A stretch of DNA of 64,000 nucleotides from Notamacropus eugenii (GCF_028372415.1 NC_092875.1:31204812-31268811); one strand, 5' to 3'. Counted from the stretch's first letter, positions 26,630 to 39,134 are shown. Notes: a model not told the origin generated them from the letters alone. A program made the numbers and translations.

Positions 26630-29600
26630 CCCTTTCCCCAGGCTTGGAGTGCCACCTATCTGTCCGTCCAGCGAACACTTCGAGTCAGAGCCTTGGTCAC
26701 CTTTGCAGCTCTGCTTCCCTCAGCTCTGGAACTTTGCCACCCCCATCCCCCCAATCTTTTCCGCTTCCCGTTCTTCTCCTCCCCTCAATTTCCACATTCC
26801 TTTCCATAGGCCTCCTGGGACTCGATGGCCTGAATGTGCTCAAAAGTAAAGGAATGAAGGCTTCTGGCATCTGGGGACAATCAAGTCTAGTTCAGGGATG
26901 TCTGTTTCTTCTCTTTTCCCTCAGGGCCTAGATGAATCTGTTGGTGTGCATGTGTGTGGTTGTAGAGTTCCTGACACCCTATTTGGAAAAAAAAAAAAAT
27001 TCAGGATCCTGGCAGTTCCTGCTGAAAGCATCACTCAATTCCCAGTAGGATGAATTCTCCACCTTCCATATTTTCACCCCAGTCCGTAGCCAGGAGGCTG
27101 GCTCCAGATGCTCTAGGCTTTACCTGGATCAACTTCCACACATAATCATTTTTTGGACTCTTCTCACCCCATCCCTCCATTCCCCATCTCCACCACCCAT
27201 AGTGGGAACACTTCAGTCTTTTTTTTTTCTGTGGTTCAGTAGTTACTTCTCTCTCCTGGCCTGAAGTGAACAGGCCTTAAACACTATGGGATGGAAAAAA
27301 ATTAAGCCCACTCTCACTCTCTTCTTTGCCTTGTCATATTGTCCCAGCCAGACTAACACTGAAACCACTAAACAGAATTTCTTTAAGACCTGGAAAATCA
27401 AGATTCTGCCTCCAGTGCCTAATAAAAACAGCCCTGCATCTCTTAGCCACTTGGGTTTGAAGGGCCAGTACCATGATTCAAGCTTTACTGGGTAGAAAAG
27501 GGCAGAGCCATCAGGCATCAAGCCACCCTGTAAGTTTCCTAATTTTTGGAAGTGTCTTGGGATCCCTTCAGTGCAGGCCTTTTAACAGGGATGAACTTTG
27601 GAAGACTCGGAGGATTCAGGGATCACAATGGAAACCTTTGCTCTTTCTCTCCTCTCCAAGACCAAGTGAGAAGGAAAGGTTTGGATATCTGGGGTCACTA
27701 TACAGGGGTGAAAATAAATGGCCTACCTAGTCAGAGACAAAAGCTCTCTGTGCTGCTTCTCAATTTCCACCAGTGTGACCTTGGAAAAATCACTTTCTCT
27801 CTCTGGATCTTAGTTTTCTCCTTTGTAAAATAAGGTCCTTACACTATGGTGTTTTCCATTTCTAAGTCTTAAATCCTAAACCTCTGAGTTACAGACCATA
27901 TGAAGACTGAGCATAGGTGCCCATTCCTTGTTTAGCCTTGTGTCTGATGTTTAGAGTTTTCCCAAGTAATTTTTGCAGAAAATTCCCCTTGGGGAAAGTA
28001 TGGTAGAAAATTCAGTGCCATCCTCAGTGAAATTTTCAAGAAGGAAAACCATAATAGTTTACAGAGCAGGAAATAATGTTCATATCTGGGGTAAGGGTAG
28101 AGAAAAAGAAATGCTCCCTGTTACAATGACAAATCATTCTTCGACTATTCCATGTTAGAACTTCCGGTATTTCAACATGCCTGTGGACTAGGTGTCCATC
28201 AGATACAACAAGAATTAGGTGTCAGTGGGACATCCTTTATTTCCCACAAGTCTTTCTGTGGTACTTCATTGTTGTGTGGAGGTGATTTGAGGTATTTTGA
28301 AGGCCATGTCTTGGACAGGGAGTAGATGAATGCCTAACTTCCAAAGACCTGTATGTGTATTCTTCATATCGTCAGTCAATAGGGAGTGTGGATGACAATG
28401 AAGAGAAAGACAAGGAAAAGGGAGAAGGATAATGGAAGAAAAAGAGAAAGGGAAGACAAGAAAGCGAAGAGAGAAGATAAAAGAAGATGCAATTGACCAT
28501 ATTGGCTAGAGAACCAATCAAATAACGTGATGTGAGGAATATAAATTGAGGGGTTTTTTCCCCAAATTTTGGGACTTTGCAATATTTTGCCTTTATGATC
28601 GAGTCAGCTTTCCTTTAAAGCATCCTTCTTTCTTCCAGGAGATCCTGTGGTCTCACTACTTCTCCACCACCTGCCAGCTTTGGGTGCTAGCCTGCAAAGA
28701 CAATATTTGGATGTGGAATGGTTTTGCTGTTACCATTCACTTGTTCAGTTTTCTGTTTATCATTAGATTTATCTTTCTATTTATTCAGCAATTCATTCAT
28801 TGGTTCATTTGTTTATTTATTTTTGTGCCAGGGTGGCTCCCAAAAAAGGTTCAAAGTGTAGACTGGGAGAGGGTTAGCAACTTTTTTAATGTTTTGTATC
28901 TGGAATCCGAGTTGGGAAATCACACCCATATCTTGAACCTGGCCTAGTCGTGTTCTGAAGTCCTCTGAACGACAAAGAAAGGGGACAAGGTGGGGACTGC
29001 GGCCCTTGAATTCTTCCAAGAGGTCAGAAGTGAGGAGAACACACGAGATTTTAGGCTTACTCCTCATCCTGTGCGGCTGAGAAACTGAACAGAGAAATTT
29101 GCGATGCTAGCAGCTTTTGTCCTTCTGTTGGAAAACAGTCCGACCATCTCCTTAGTCCTTTGGTCCCCAATCCGGGTCTCTCCAACGGCAAGGAATCTGT
29201 CAGTCTCATCATCTCTCACTCACTACCCCTCACCCACTCTAGAGCTAGCCAACCAGGCAGCTAGAATTGGTCCAGGAGAACCAAAGAACCCCCACTCCTC
29301 CTCCCGCACCGCCCCTCTCCCTTCCTTCAGCCCACCTTTCTTCTTCATAGCTCGTGAATCTCTCCTCCGGCAATGCCAAGGTGCTGTGCTCATGGGGCTG
29401 GATTAGGATGGTTGGCATCCCGATTTAGTCACCAGGTCAGGTGCCCGGGGCATTAGAATCCTCCAATTCGAGAGAACGACTAAATCCCGGAGCAGAATGT
29501 AGTCCCAGGGGGAATATTGTTTTGGGGAGGTTTCCCGAACTTTTCCAGCACTTCTGGTGAGAGAGAGCACTCCTTCATGAAGAACTAGCCTCATTTGTCT

Positions 29601-30019
29601 GGCATCAGACTCCTGAATCTGCACCCGGAGGCCGGATGTGCTAAGCCTGGCCAGGACGGCCAGGTATGGATGGACTTGGGCGGAGAGGAGAATTAGAGTT
29701 CTATTGTAACCTAGCTCCCTAGGAAGAAGTCTCCCCCTCCTATACTCCCCACACCCCCAATTTATCAGTGAACCTTGGGGGCTCAGAGTAGACTTTCCTG
29801 AAGTCCGAAGCAGACTTCCTAAAGACCAGGGCCCTGTTATTTCCAGTAGTCATGTTGGGCCTTGGGTTAGGGAGGGACGTGGGATGTTTGACATAGATTA
29901 GCATATTTTACCCTCAGCATAAAGTACGGGGGAAGGTTTGTTTGTTTTTTTAAAGACCACATTTATTTAAATTATTTAAGGTTTCCAATACATTTAGCAT
30001 AAATTAACTCGTTTGGGTC
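26630..30019. other. Intergenic DNA, mostly unique
   Basis: One MIR fragment (27758-27885); otherwise no gene or element recognised. 28930-29650 has few repeats and a few homeobox/E-box-like words only. Confidence 0.45.
27758..27885 (+). mobile_element. MIR-type SINE fragment
   Basis: gtgtgaccttggaaaaatcac and ttctcctttgtaaaataagg. Confidence 0.6.
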
Positions 30020-30300
30020 CTCAGAATGACTCAACGGAAAGAGACGATATCTTCAGATATGAGGAAAATGAAGTTCAGAATGGCTTAGAGACTAGCGCAG
30101 GATTGCGCAGGTGTCAGGATTTGAACTCGCGGCCTCCTGACTCTAGGAACTGAATTATCTCCCTATGCCACTTTTTATCTCTGCAGCTAGCATTATACTC
30201 GTTTTACAGATGAGGAAACGGAGGATCAGAGACGAAGTGGCCTTCTCACAGTCATCCAGCTAGGAAATGTTAGAAGTGGGATCACCACTCAGGTGTTTGG
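30020..30300 (-). mobile_element. Two MIR-type SINE fragments in tandem
   Basis: Reverse-complement MIR features appear twice: caggatttgaactcgcggcc (30115) and ttttacagatgaggaaacgg (30204) with cagtcatccagctaggaaat. Confidence 0.65.
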
Positions 30301-30569
30301 TGACCCCCAACTGCAGTGCGGTCCTTCCCAACTCACCGCGCCGGTAGGGTTGGAGGATTCAGAGGAGAAAGGAACCTTAGAAAACTTGAAGAGAAAGTAG
30401 AGAATCGAGTCTAGTTACTTCCCTTCAGGGCTTGGGAAGAGAGCTGAGTCAGAAATTCTGGAACTAAGGTGAAGCTTGCGAGTGGCCAAAAGGGACACCT
30501 TCAATGCGCTTTTTTTTTTTTTTTTTTAAGAATCGTACTTGGAATTTTAGTCCTGACTTTCACAGGTCG

Positions 30570-30670
<101 letters not shown>

Positions 30671-31691
30671 CATCTCTTGGCGGATGTTAACGTAAGAGGG
30701 GGAAAACTTTTCCAAGCTTTGCAGGCCTGGTCCGCCCTCGTCACCCTTCTCCCATTTTCCCTATAGTCCCTTCGCAGCCCCCGGGCGCCCTCTCCCCCTC
30801 CTCGAAACTCACACGTTCTATTTCATCTTTGGAAATATGACCTTTCCAGACCACTTCAATTTCCCCCTAATGACACCCGGGGATCTGGTTTCTTGTTGTG
30901 GAATGACTGGTTTTTAACGTGCCACGCACGCTTCCCGCCCCCACCCCTCGCACCTCCGTGGGGTGGGGAATGGGGGCCGCAAAGGTCACCCTAGCCCTCA
31001 ATGCCTGGCACTAAGCCACGCTACCAAAGCTCTATAAACTCTATAACGCGACTTCCTTAATCCTGCCAACCAGCTTCCCCACTTATTTGATAGGTTTTGT
31101 TTGTTTGTTTGTTTTGTTTTTAACGAAAACTCCAGAGCAAAGCCTCCTGTGGACGACCCCATCACTCATGGCAGGTTTCTGAAAATTTTCTTGCTTGCTA
31201 CTTCTCATCCCAACCGGAGACCAGTATGTGAGCAGAATTGTCTTTTAAATGGGGTAGAAGAGGGTTGGTGGGATGGGGTGTGGAAGGGGGACGGGACAGA
31301 AGGCTTGGGGACGTTTTCTCTGATCGCTTCTCCTGGATGCCAGGCTGGCATGGCACTTACTCTGCCCACCCAAACTAGCCGCACCGCCTCTTTTCCCCTT
31401 AAGTGCAGGTTCACATCGCCGTCCAGAGAAAAAAGGGAGAATGCCAGAGGAGGATTTCACCTTTTGTCGCCTTTCGATCAGGAGAACCTGAAAACCCGGT
31501 TCCAAAGGAGTGAAGACAATGGAGTTCAATGGTAAAAGAAAAAAGTGGCCCTTGTGCCCCGACCTCCACCATTCACCACCAATGAGATCCAATTCAATTC
31601 GATTTAATTCAACAAATATTTGAGGTGCGGAAGAGTAAAATGAGAGATGGGGAACTGCCTTCACACAATGAATTATGAAATTAATGTGTGT

Positions 31692-31707
31692 GCGAGAGAG
31701 AGGGGAC

Positions 31708-31742
<35 letters not shown>

Positions 31743-31830
31743 CAGACAGGCACAGATACAGACATAGAGACATCGGGGGAAATAGAGATATAGACAGATA
31801 GAAAGAAAAACAGACAGGCACAAATAAAGA
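31692..31830. repeat. GA/GACAGA-rich degenerate simple repeat
   Basis: Mixed GAGA, GACAGA and GATA-like units; purine-rich on the plus strand. Confidence 0.85.
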
Positions 31831-31964
31831 AGCAGAGATACCTAGAGAAAGATACCAAGTCGTGATACAATCTAGTGATGGAGAAAGAAAATTAGTTAAT
31901 GAGTAGGGGAATGAATGCTCCAAGAATGATCAGAAACAAATGAGAAGCCTAGGTTGCAGAAGGA

Positions 31965-32090
31965 AGTGACTTATAAAAGTCTGCCACTAACTCGGTGTGA
32001 TTTGGACAAGTCACTGTGAGCTTCGGGGCACTTAAATCGCTCATCCCCCTTATGTCGGTTTCGGTGTCTTCATCCGTGGAATGGAGCTAA
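31965..32090 (+). mobile_element. MIR-type SINE fragment
   Basis: tgatttggacaagtcactgtg and gtcttcatccgtggaatgg. Confidence 0.5.
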
Positions 32091-32215
32091 GAGATCTGCT
32101 TCTCTCCAGCTTAGGTGCCTTGTGGCTGGTACCTGGACGCAGTTGCGATGGGGGAGAATCAAATCGTTTTCAACGTTTTCGGGGTTACTTTTTCTTCCTC
32201 TCTTTGCTTGAAAGA

Positions 32216-32258
32216 CACAGACACACACAGGCACAGACACACACACACACACACATAC
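32216..32258. repeat. Imperfect (CA)n
   Basis: ACACAC array with GCACAG interruptions. Confidence 0.9.
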
Positions 32259-32544
32259 AACTTCATCCATCACTACTCCCATCCAGAGAGCTGACGTCTT
32301 CCCAGAAACGATTCTGACAGCCCGGAACTCGATTCTGAGGATTCAGCTGGAGAGGAACCCTGGAGTCCCAGGGCCAAGGCTCTAGGAAGGTAGCCATCTA
32401 GGTGCACGAATAGCAATGAAAAGAAACCCTTGAATGAGACCAGGGGCAAAGTTGCCTGTGGCAACCTACTCTCCCCTCCTTTGTGCAGTGAAAGGAGAGG
32501 GGGAGGGAGGGAAGACTCCTCTCTCCTGAGTGGAGTATAAGAAG

Positions 32545-32640
32545 GCTGTTGGCTTGGGTTCAAGAACCACCTCTGGGGCTGGGTGACCTTAAGCAGGCTG
32601 TTTCTCTCCCCTGGTCCTAGTTTCGCATCTGTAGGCCCTT
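32545..32640 (+). mobile_element. MIR-type SINE fragment
   Basis: cttgggttcaagaaccacct and gggtgaccttaagcaggctg. Confidence 0.5.
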
Positions 32641-33124
32641 CATAAGCTATTAATTATAATTATCAGTGAGCCATCGTAAGCAGGGAGGTCACTGTCCTGG
32701 ATTTTCCTCCCCCCCCCCCCCAATTGCTACTAATAAAGGAAATTGTCAAAAATATGGTCTGTGACACTCAGGGGTTCCCTATATCCAGAAGAATGTTGGG
32801 ATCTGGAAAGGTGGGGAAAACAGGAAAGGTTTCTCATGGACTTCAACTTTTCCAGGATTGGGGAGAGATGAATGGGAGACCTCAGAGATCAAGGATCCTT
32901 TCTAATACTTTTGAGGCTGCTGGGGAGCAGGCCACTGAGAACAGTCCAGGGGTCCAGGTCTGAGGAACAAATAACATAACAGCTGTTACTTTTCAAACCA
33001 AAATACCCCTCCCAGGCCACCATTCCCAGTATGCCTTACCTCCTTAATAGAAAAAGCACTTCACTTGTGTATTTGAATCTCCAGCTTTCAGCACAGAGAT
33101 AGATTATTAATAAATACCTCCTTT

Positions 33125-33275
33125 GATTTAAAGTGCTTTAACATTTACAAAATGCCTTTTATGAACTCATTTGGGATAATGGGCCATTATATACATTTTA
33201 GAGAAAAGAAAACTGAGGCTAAGTTTTCTGGACAGTAGAAACCAGGTCTTCCTGCTCTGGGGTCCAGAGCTCTAG
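33125..33275 (-). mobile_element. MIR-type SINE fragment
   Basis: aaagtgctttaacatttaca, then ttttagagaaaagaaaactg: the reverse order of a MIR. Confidence 0.5.
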
Positions 33276-34535
33276 CAACCCTTGTGATAGGAAGTAGATG
33301 CAGGGCTGGAGCTTCAAAGTTCATCCCATGGGCTTATGAGGGAGCGAAAATGGGAAAACAGTAAAGAAGTTCAGGGGTTCAAGGAGGCCAAGAAAGATTG
33401 AGGCCCAGAGAATATCTGTTTTTCTTTAATTTTTTAAAAATATAAACACAATCCCTCACCTTCCTACCCAGCTCTCAATTCTCTGCCTCTGATGTTTTCC
33501 TCTCTCGATCTCTGTCTCATCCCTCTGCCAATAATCTTTTTCAACTTTTCTTTCCTCTCTTACTTCCCTCAGTTTCTGTTTTTTGTCTCTGAAAAATACC
33601 ACCCACCCTTAATATTTTAATTGGAATCAGAATGTTACCAGAAAGATAGCTATTTCGGAATACACTGTCCCTCTCGCCCACGCCCTCCCCCCCTCCCCAA
33701 AAATCCCTTTACATCTTCCCCCAAACACATACTCTGCATGTTTAGTCTCTGGGAGTCATATTATATATCCAAAGAGAAGTTAACCAAAAGGAAACACCTA
33801 GGAAGCCCCCTCTTCACCTTATGGGGTGCCCTGGGGGGAGTTTAGCCATTTATAGCCCTCCCTTCTCTCCTCTTATATACCAACTCCTGCATCTACCTCC
33901 ACCTCCAGGGATTTCTTCGGGAGCTGGGGGCAGGAATTTGGAACCACGAGTCGGTTCCCAGAGACCTACAAGCCCTTCCCCCCTCCCCCCGCTGCTTTCT
34001 TGGCAGCCCCTCCCATCCTTCTCCAGGCCTCCCCAACCCCCACCAACCTCGGGCTTGCTCCAAACCTTTCCCCAAGGCTCAGGCTCCGCCTTCCCCTCCC
34101 ATCCCGTCCCCGCAGGTAATTTGCAAAGGTGGCAGCCAGAGCCAGGTTGGGCCTCTCGGCTGGAGCTTTCGCCTTGGGCTTCAGGGGAGAGGATTTAAGT
34201 GTTTCTTCTTTTTTTTATCGACTAAGGGAAATCACAGGAGCTCAGAAAAACCCTCCCCCTGTTTCTGCTCCTGGACCTCATGGAGTAACTGCTTTTATTT
34301 GAAAATCCGTGCAGTGTTCTCGGAACACCTTTGGCCTGGGAGTGGGGGTGGGGGTGGGGTGGGGGCAACAGACAGAGAAAAGCCAAACCAGAATCCCGAG
34401 CGCTTCGTAAAGGGAAGTCACGCTGCAGCCTCCGACCCGCGCCCTAGGCCAGGCAGAGCTGCTCACCTGGCCGGTCCTAAGACAATCCTGCGGAGCCCGG
34501 AGCTCGGGGACTGCTCGGCTCTACACCGTTCTTTT

Positions 34536-34551
34536 GGCGCCACCTGCTGCT
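34536..34551 (-). promoter_or_regulatory. CTCF-like binding motif
   Basis: On the minus strand the bases read AGCAGCAGGTGGCGCC, which fits the CTCF core (CCASYAGRKGGCR) at all but the first position. It is in unique, GC-rich DNA 10.9 kb past the TBX3 poly(A) site. TBX3 and TBX5 are known to occupy separate regulatory domains in mouse, so a boundary element between them is plausible. Binding cannot be shown from sequence. Confidence 0.4.
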
Positions 34552-34629
34552 GCGAAAGGGGAAGGACAGTAGTCTGGATTCTCGCTCTGAGTCATTCATT
34601 AGGTTGGGGGTTTAAAGAGATCTCAGGGT

Positions 34630-34735
34630 TCCTAAGTGAATGTCGGATATGGAGAGGCCAGAGAACAGGGGATGGCAGAGCTGGGAGGGGCCTTAGAACA
34701 GACAATGGCAGAGCTGAGTAGGGCACTAAAGATAT
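34630..34735 (-). repeat. Copies of the ~33-bp repeat unit, reverse orientation
   Basis: The motifs gagaacaggggatggcagag, ggggccttagaacagacaat and ggcagagctgagtagggcac are reverse complements of the unit ctaaggtcccttccagctct + gccattctctgttct. About three copies. Confidence 0.5.
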
Positions 34736-34754
34736 GAGGTCGTCAAATCTAGGA

Positions 34755-34862
34755 TATTCAAAAACAGAAAGTTAGAACTTGAAGGGTCCTTAGAAATCAT
34801 CCATTCCAGCCCATTCATTTTAGAGAGGAGAAAACCCCAGGCCAGAGAACAGATGACTCCTA
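34755..34862 (-). mobile_element. THER/MIR-type SINE fragment
   Basis: gaagggtccttagaaatcat, ccattccagcccattcattt, agagaggagaaaacccc. Confidence 0.5.
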
Positions 34863-34867
34863 CTCTC

Positions 34868-34894
34868 CGCGCACACACACACACACACACACAC
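34868..34894. repeat. (CA)n microsatellite
   Basis: Thirteen CA units. Confidence 0.95.
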
Positions 34895-34980
34895 TTTCTG
34901 GAAACCAATCCTCTTGAGAATTATGCAGCAGGGTCTCTCCATTTTTGTGAAGGGGGAAAAATCAGAAGCCAAATCTACCT

Positions 34981-34984
<4 letters not shown>

Positions 34985-35059
<75 letters not shown>

Positions 35060-35080
35060 GTCTCTCTCTCTCTCTCTCTC
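34985..35080. repeat. (CT)n microsatellite
   Basis: About 48 CT units with two GTCTCT interruptions near 35054 and 35060. Confidence 0.98.
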
Positions 35081-35734
35081 GTATGTTTTTTACTCAAGCG
35101 AAAACTGAGGCAGTTTAGGGGCCAGCTGGCTCTCTTCTGAATCTTATGGATGGAGGGTTAGGTGGTAATGGGTTTATATTTTTTCCTTGATAAAGCTAAA
35201 CAGATGCATTCATTCCTCCCTCTAACTTGCATATTGATGCCAACAAGCAGACAGAGCACATCCCCAAATGATACCAGGCTTCCTAAAATCTCAAGTGCTC
35301 TCTGTGCCCTGTCTCCTCACCCAGAAAACACTGCAGGATGCTTCTATAAGCCCATTTCTTTCTGGGGGTGGAGGGACCCCTGGTGCAACCACGAAGATCT
35401 GCTATGGGTATGTGTGAATGAATAAGAAAACATTCACTAAGTACCTACTCTGTGCCAGGCACATTGAGGGCACAAAAAACCAAGCAAGGCTGTCTTTATT
35501 GGAAAAATAAAAGCTGATATTCTGAGGAGGGGAGATAAGGTTTAAAAGGGAGCTAGAGATGTATGGCAGTAGGGAAGGGCAGGAGGATAACAGTCAAATG
35601 ACTTGTAGGTAGCTGGCAAGTATGGGGAAGAGGGGGAGGGTTAGGTCTAGATAAGGCAAAATCATACCACCAGGGCTGGGCTCCAAATTCAGTGGGAGGA
35701 AATAAAGGCCAGGAGATTAAGATAATTGAATGTG

Positions 35735-35952
35735 ATCGGTGGAATCCGAAAGACCTGGTTTAGAATGCTGCCCGAGACCCTCCCTTAAACTGTTATCTCA
35801 CCTCTTTCAGCCTCAGTTTCCTCATCTGTACAATGGGAATAATTAGAGCACCTCTCTCCCAGGTTGCGAAGATCCACATGAGATAATACATGTTAAGGAC
35901 TTCGCAAAGCTAAATTGCTAAATCAATTCAGGCTATCATTATTATTATTCAA
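35735..35952 (+). mobile_element. CORE-SINE (MIR/MAR1 type)
   Basis: agcctcagtttcctcatctg, tacaatgggaataattagag and the end ctatcattattattattc. Confidence 0.75.
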
Positions 35953-36389
35953 GTGAATGACTTGGAGATGTGTATATGTGGAAAGCAGGGGAGGAGGGGG
36001 GGACTCCTGAAAATTGTAATTTCATAATTTCCCACCTGTTTGAACCAAAAGTCCATCATAGTCTATGGAGGACCAGGAAGAAGGTAGATTTGAAAGTGGA
36101 TGACCTCATCTTCCCTTCTAAATGCCAGGGGTTATTTGTAGCCCTTTGGGCATAGCTCCCCCCAGTGCTGCTAGCCACTGATCACTGCTCCTCAGGGTAG
36201 AGATCTAGGTTTTGTAGATTCATCTCCTTTGATCAGACTCTGCCTGCATATAAACACAAGGCTTTGACTTTGCTGTCCTAAAGGTGGATTTTGTTCTGAG
36301 CTTGGCCATCTCCTCATTCCCCCTATGGTCCCCGAGCCACCTGATCCCCCCTCCTCCCCCCAGCCCCATCTAGGAGAGTTTTAAGGATT

Positions 36390-36480
36390 TTATTCAAGCC
36401 TCTATCACCTGTGTGACCTTGAGCAACTCACTTAATGTCAGATTCCTCTGTAAAATGAGGGAGTGGAAAAATAAGACAAA
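36390..36480 (+). mobile_element. MIR-type SINE fragment
   Basis: cctgtgtgaccttgagcaac and tcctctgtaaaatgaggg. Confidence 0.55.
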
Positions 36481-36929
36481 ATAAAAGAAATTGTGTTTGA
36501 TCATTTCTAAGCTCCTTACAGCACAAAATCCTACCGCCCATTTTGCAAAAGGGAAAGCTGTGGTCTGAGCTACAATTTATTCTGGGTTTGAAGTGAAGGG
36601 AGAGTCCTCCCAGGGCTGGCTCAAAAACCAACTCTGTTTCAGCCCGTTCCCTTTATTATTAACAAGTCAGTGAATAAACATACATTAAGCACCTACTATT
36701 GTGCCAATGGCTGGAGTCCCAGTGAGTGAGGAACCCGACGCGGAGAAAAAGGATCTCAAGAGTTTTCAGGTGCTCTTAGTAAGCAGATGGGATTTGGAAC
36801 TTTTGGGCTTATGCCAAGTGTGGGGTTTCAATTTAGGGTCAGTCAGTAAAGATGACCAATTGTAGGAAAAAAAAAAAGTTTTAATCTCTAGATTCACAAC
36901 AGTGGGGGAAAGGAAACATTCACAGCTAT

Positions 36930-37300
36930 GAAGTGAAAGCAGAATAATCCAGCTGGGTCGGAGTGGGAGGGTACCTGACCTGGCCTTTGAAGGAAACTAG
37001 GAATTCTGCAAGGCAGAAGTGAGGAAGGAAGTGCATTCCAGGCAGGAGGCACAGCCTGAGCAAAGGTAAGGAGCAGGGACATAAAAGGTCCTGTTCAGGT
37101 AGCATTAAATAGGCCTATTGGCTGGAATATGGAATGTGAGAAGGGGCGTGATGAGTGATCCATCTAAGAAGAAAATCTGGATCCAGATTGTAAAGGATTT
37201 TAAATACCAAAGAGAGGAATAATACTAGAAACTAGTGGGAGCCATAGAAGCTTATGGGGGGAGGGGAGTGACAGATTAACTGATAAAAAAGAATTCATTA
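36930..37300 (+). mobile_element. Ancient LINE 3' region (CR1/L2/L3-like)
   Basis: gtgcattccaggcaggaggcac, tgagcaaaggtaaggagcag, attgtaaaggattttaaata and gtgggagccatagaagctta follow a mammal-wide old LINE-like family. Related copies are at 47490 and 60150. Confidence 0.5.
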
Positions 37301-37317
37301 TTTAAAGATAAGTTCAG

Positions 37318-37631
37318 GGCAGCCAGCTAGGTGGTACATTGGAAAAAAGCAAGCACCAGCCCCAAAGTCAGGAGGCCCTGAGTTCAAATCTCACCTCAGA
37401 CACTTGACACTCACTAGTTGTGTCACCTTGGGCAAGTCATTTAACCCCATTTGCCTCATCCTGGGTCATCTCCACTCATCCTGATGAATATCTGGTCACT
37501 GGATTCAGATGGCTCTGGAGGAGAAAGTGAGGCTGGTGACCTGCACAGCGGTCCATCACTCAAAACAAAGTCAAGGGCAAGTCATGTCATCATTTCTCTG
37601 ATGGCATGGTCTTTTTTGACAATGAAGGATG

Positions 37632-37663
<32 letters not shown>
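37318..37663 (+). mobile_element. WSINE1-type SINE with RTE-derived 3' end
   Basis: The tRNA-derived head (ggcagccagctaggtggtac, aagtcaggaggccctgagtt, ccttgggcaagtcatttaac) is followed by ctggtcactggattcagatg, gtgaggctggtgacctgcac and a (CA)n tail. The 3' part resembles the RTE LINE at 62.6 kb. Confidence 0.8.
37633..37663. repeat. (CA)n at the tail of a SINE
   Basis: The array is attached to the RTE-like 3' end of the SINE that ends here, as expected for a tail that grew into a microsatellite. Confidence 0.95.
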
Positions 37664-37664
<1 letters not shown>

Positions 37665-38234
37665 CAACAAGCTGAGGTGTTCTATAATAGGAATGATTTC
37701 TGAGGGTCACTCACAGAGGGCAAGTGATTGGCCTGGGGCCCATTCAGTGAGTTTTATGGCATAATGGCTTAATTTGGAGTTTAGTGTCTCCCTTTTCCTT
37801 ACAATAAGGCTAGATGACCCCCAGACCCTTCTCTTTCCCTGGCCTTAATGAATCATTAGTTCACATTTCCATAGTCCAGCTAACTTTGAATGCTGAGGCA
37901 ATTATCCAGACTGCTCAGTGGGGAAAGTGAGACTTGGATTAAAATTATTTTTAATTGTCTGAATTATTAAGAGAATTACCTTCCTTCCCACCTTTTCTTT
38001 GCTAATGGAGAGTTAGCCTCCTGTCTAGACAGACTTGGCAGGCAGCATGTGGGTTTGAAATGTCCCAGAAATGAATAGGAGAGAAAAAGCCCACCTGCTG
38101 ATGGTGATGGCCAATGGCAACCGGGCCTAGACTGGAGGAGGGTTTGGGAACATGTACAAAAAGAAAATATAAATTCAATTCAGCAGGCACTGGAGAGTCA
38201 GGCTGAGCTGAGCTGAATGTTGGCTTTGGAGAGA

Positions 38235-38235
<1 letters not shown>

Positions 38236-38288
<53 letters not shown>

Positions 38289-38410
38289 GTGAGTATACTG
38301 GTATGTGTTCATGTGCATATGAGTGTACATGTGTGTATTCGTGTATGTGAGTGTACTACTGTGCACACACTTGTGTGAATGTACTCGTGTGTGTGTTGTG
38401 TGCATGAGCT
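38236..38410. repeat. (GT)n followed by degenerate GT-rich repeat
   Basis: A pure GT array to 38284, then about 125 bp of tgtgtacatgtg-like diverged units. Confidence 0.93.
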
Positions 38411-38514
38411 ATGTGTGTGGATTCTGTTTTGTCAACTGATTTTGAGACTATATTGTAAATATCCACAGTAGTTTCCCTCTCCCCCCAAGCCTTCATTTTA
38501 GACTTTGCTCAAAT

Positions 38515-38995
38515 GGTAATTAATTTTCTTCCCAGTTCTGACATGTTCCATTCTAATTGCACCCCCTTCCCAACACTCAAATTCTCAGTTCAAAGGTCTC
38601 TTCCGTCTTTGACATTCCCTGTTTTAAAGTCCTTACTAAATTTTACATTTTCTGTTATAAGGTCTCTTTCATCTTTTCCATTTTCTATTCTAAGCCTCCC
38701 TCCCCTTCAGCTCTAACATTCTTTGTTCTAAGATCCTTCTCAACTCTGCCATTCTCTGTACTAAGGTCTTTCTTTTCTTAGATTCCATGTTCTAAGGTCC
38801 CTCTGATCTCTGATTCCATATTCTAAGGTTCCTCTCAGCTCTGACATTCCATATTCCAAGGTCTTTCTCTTCTTTAATTCCATGTTCTAAGGTCTCTCTC
38901 ATGCCTGCCATTCCATGTTCTAAGGTCCCTCTCAGCTATGACATTCTAGGTTCTAAGGTTCCTCCCAAATATCTGCTCAGTTCTGACCCTCTATA
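38515..38995. repeat. Degenerate ~33-bp tandem repeat (about 13 units)
   Basis: Units of 31-38 bp, each starting ggtcc/ggtct and ending tccatgttctaa-like: for example ggtctctctcatgcctgcca + ttccatgttctaa, then ggtccctctcagctatgaca + ttctaggttctaa. Divergence between neighbours is high on the left and lower on the right. Confidence 0.8.
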
Positions 38996-39134
38996 GTTAT
39001 ACAGTGAAGAATAAGACAGATCCCACCCTGATGAAATTCATACTCTAGCAGAGGACATACAACATGTACTATAGCTACACTGCTGGGTAGGACATCCTAA
39101 GGTCCATAATAGAGGGAAAAGCTTTTCTGGTACA

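Noticed and set aside
30783-30800. A second CTCF site (gcgccctctcccc, read in reverse)
   Set aside because: It matches the GAGGGCGC half but lacks the CCA part of the core.
38515-38995. CRISPR-like array because of regular repeats
   Set aside because: Units are contiguous and degenerate with no unique spacers, and the DNA is vertebrate.
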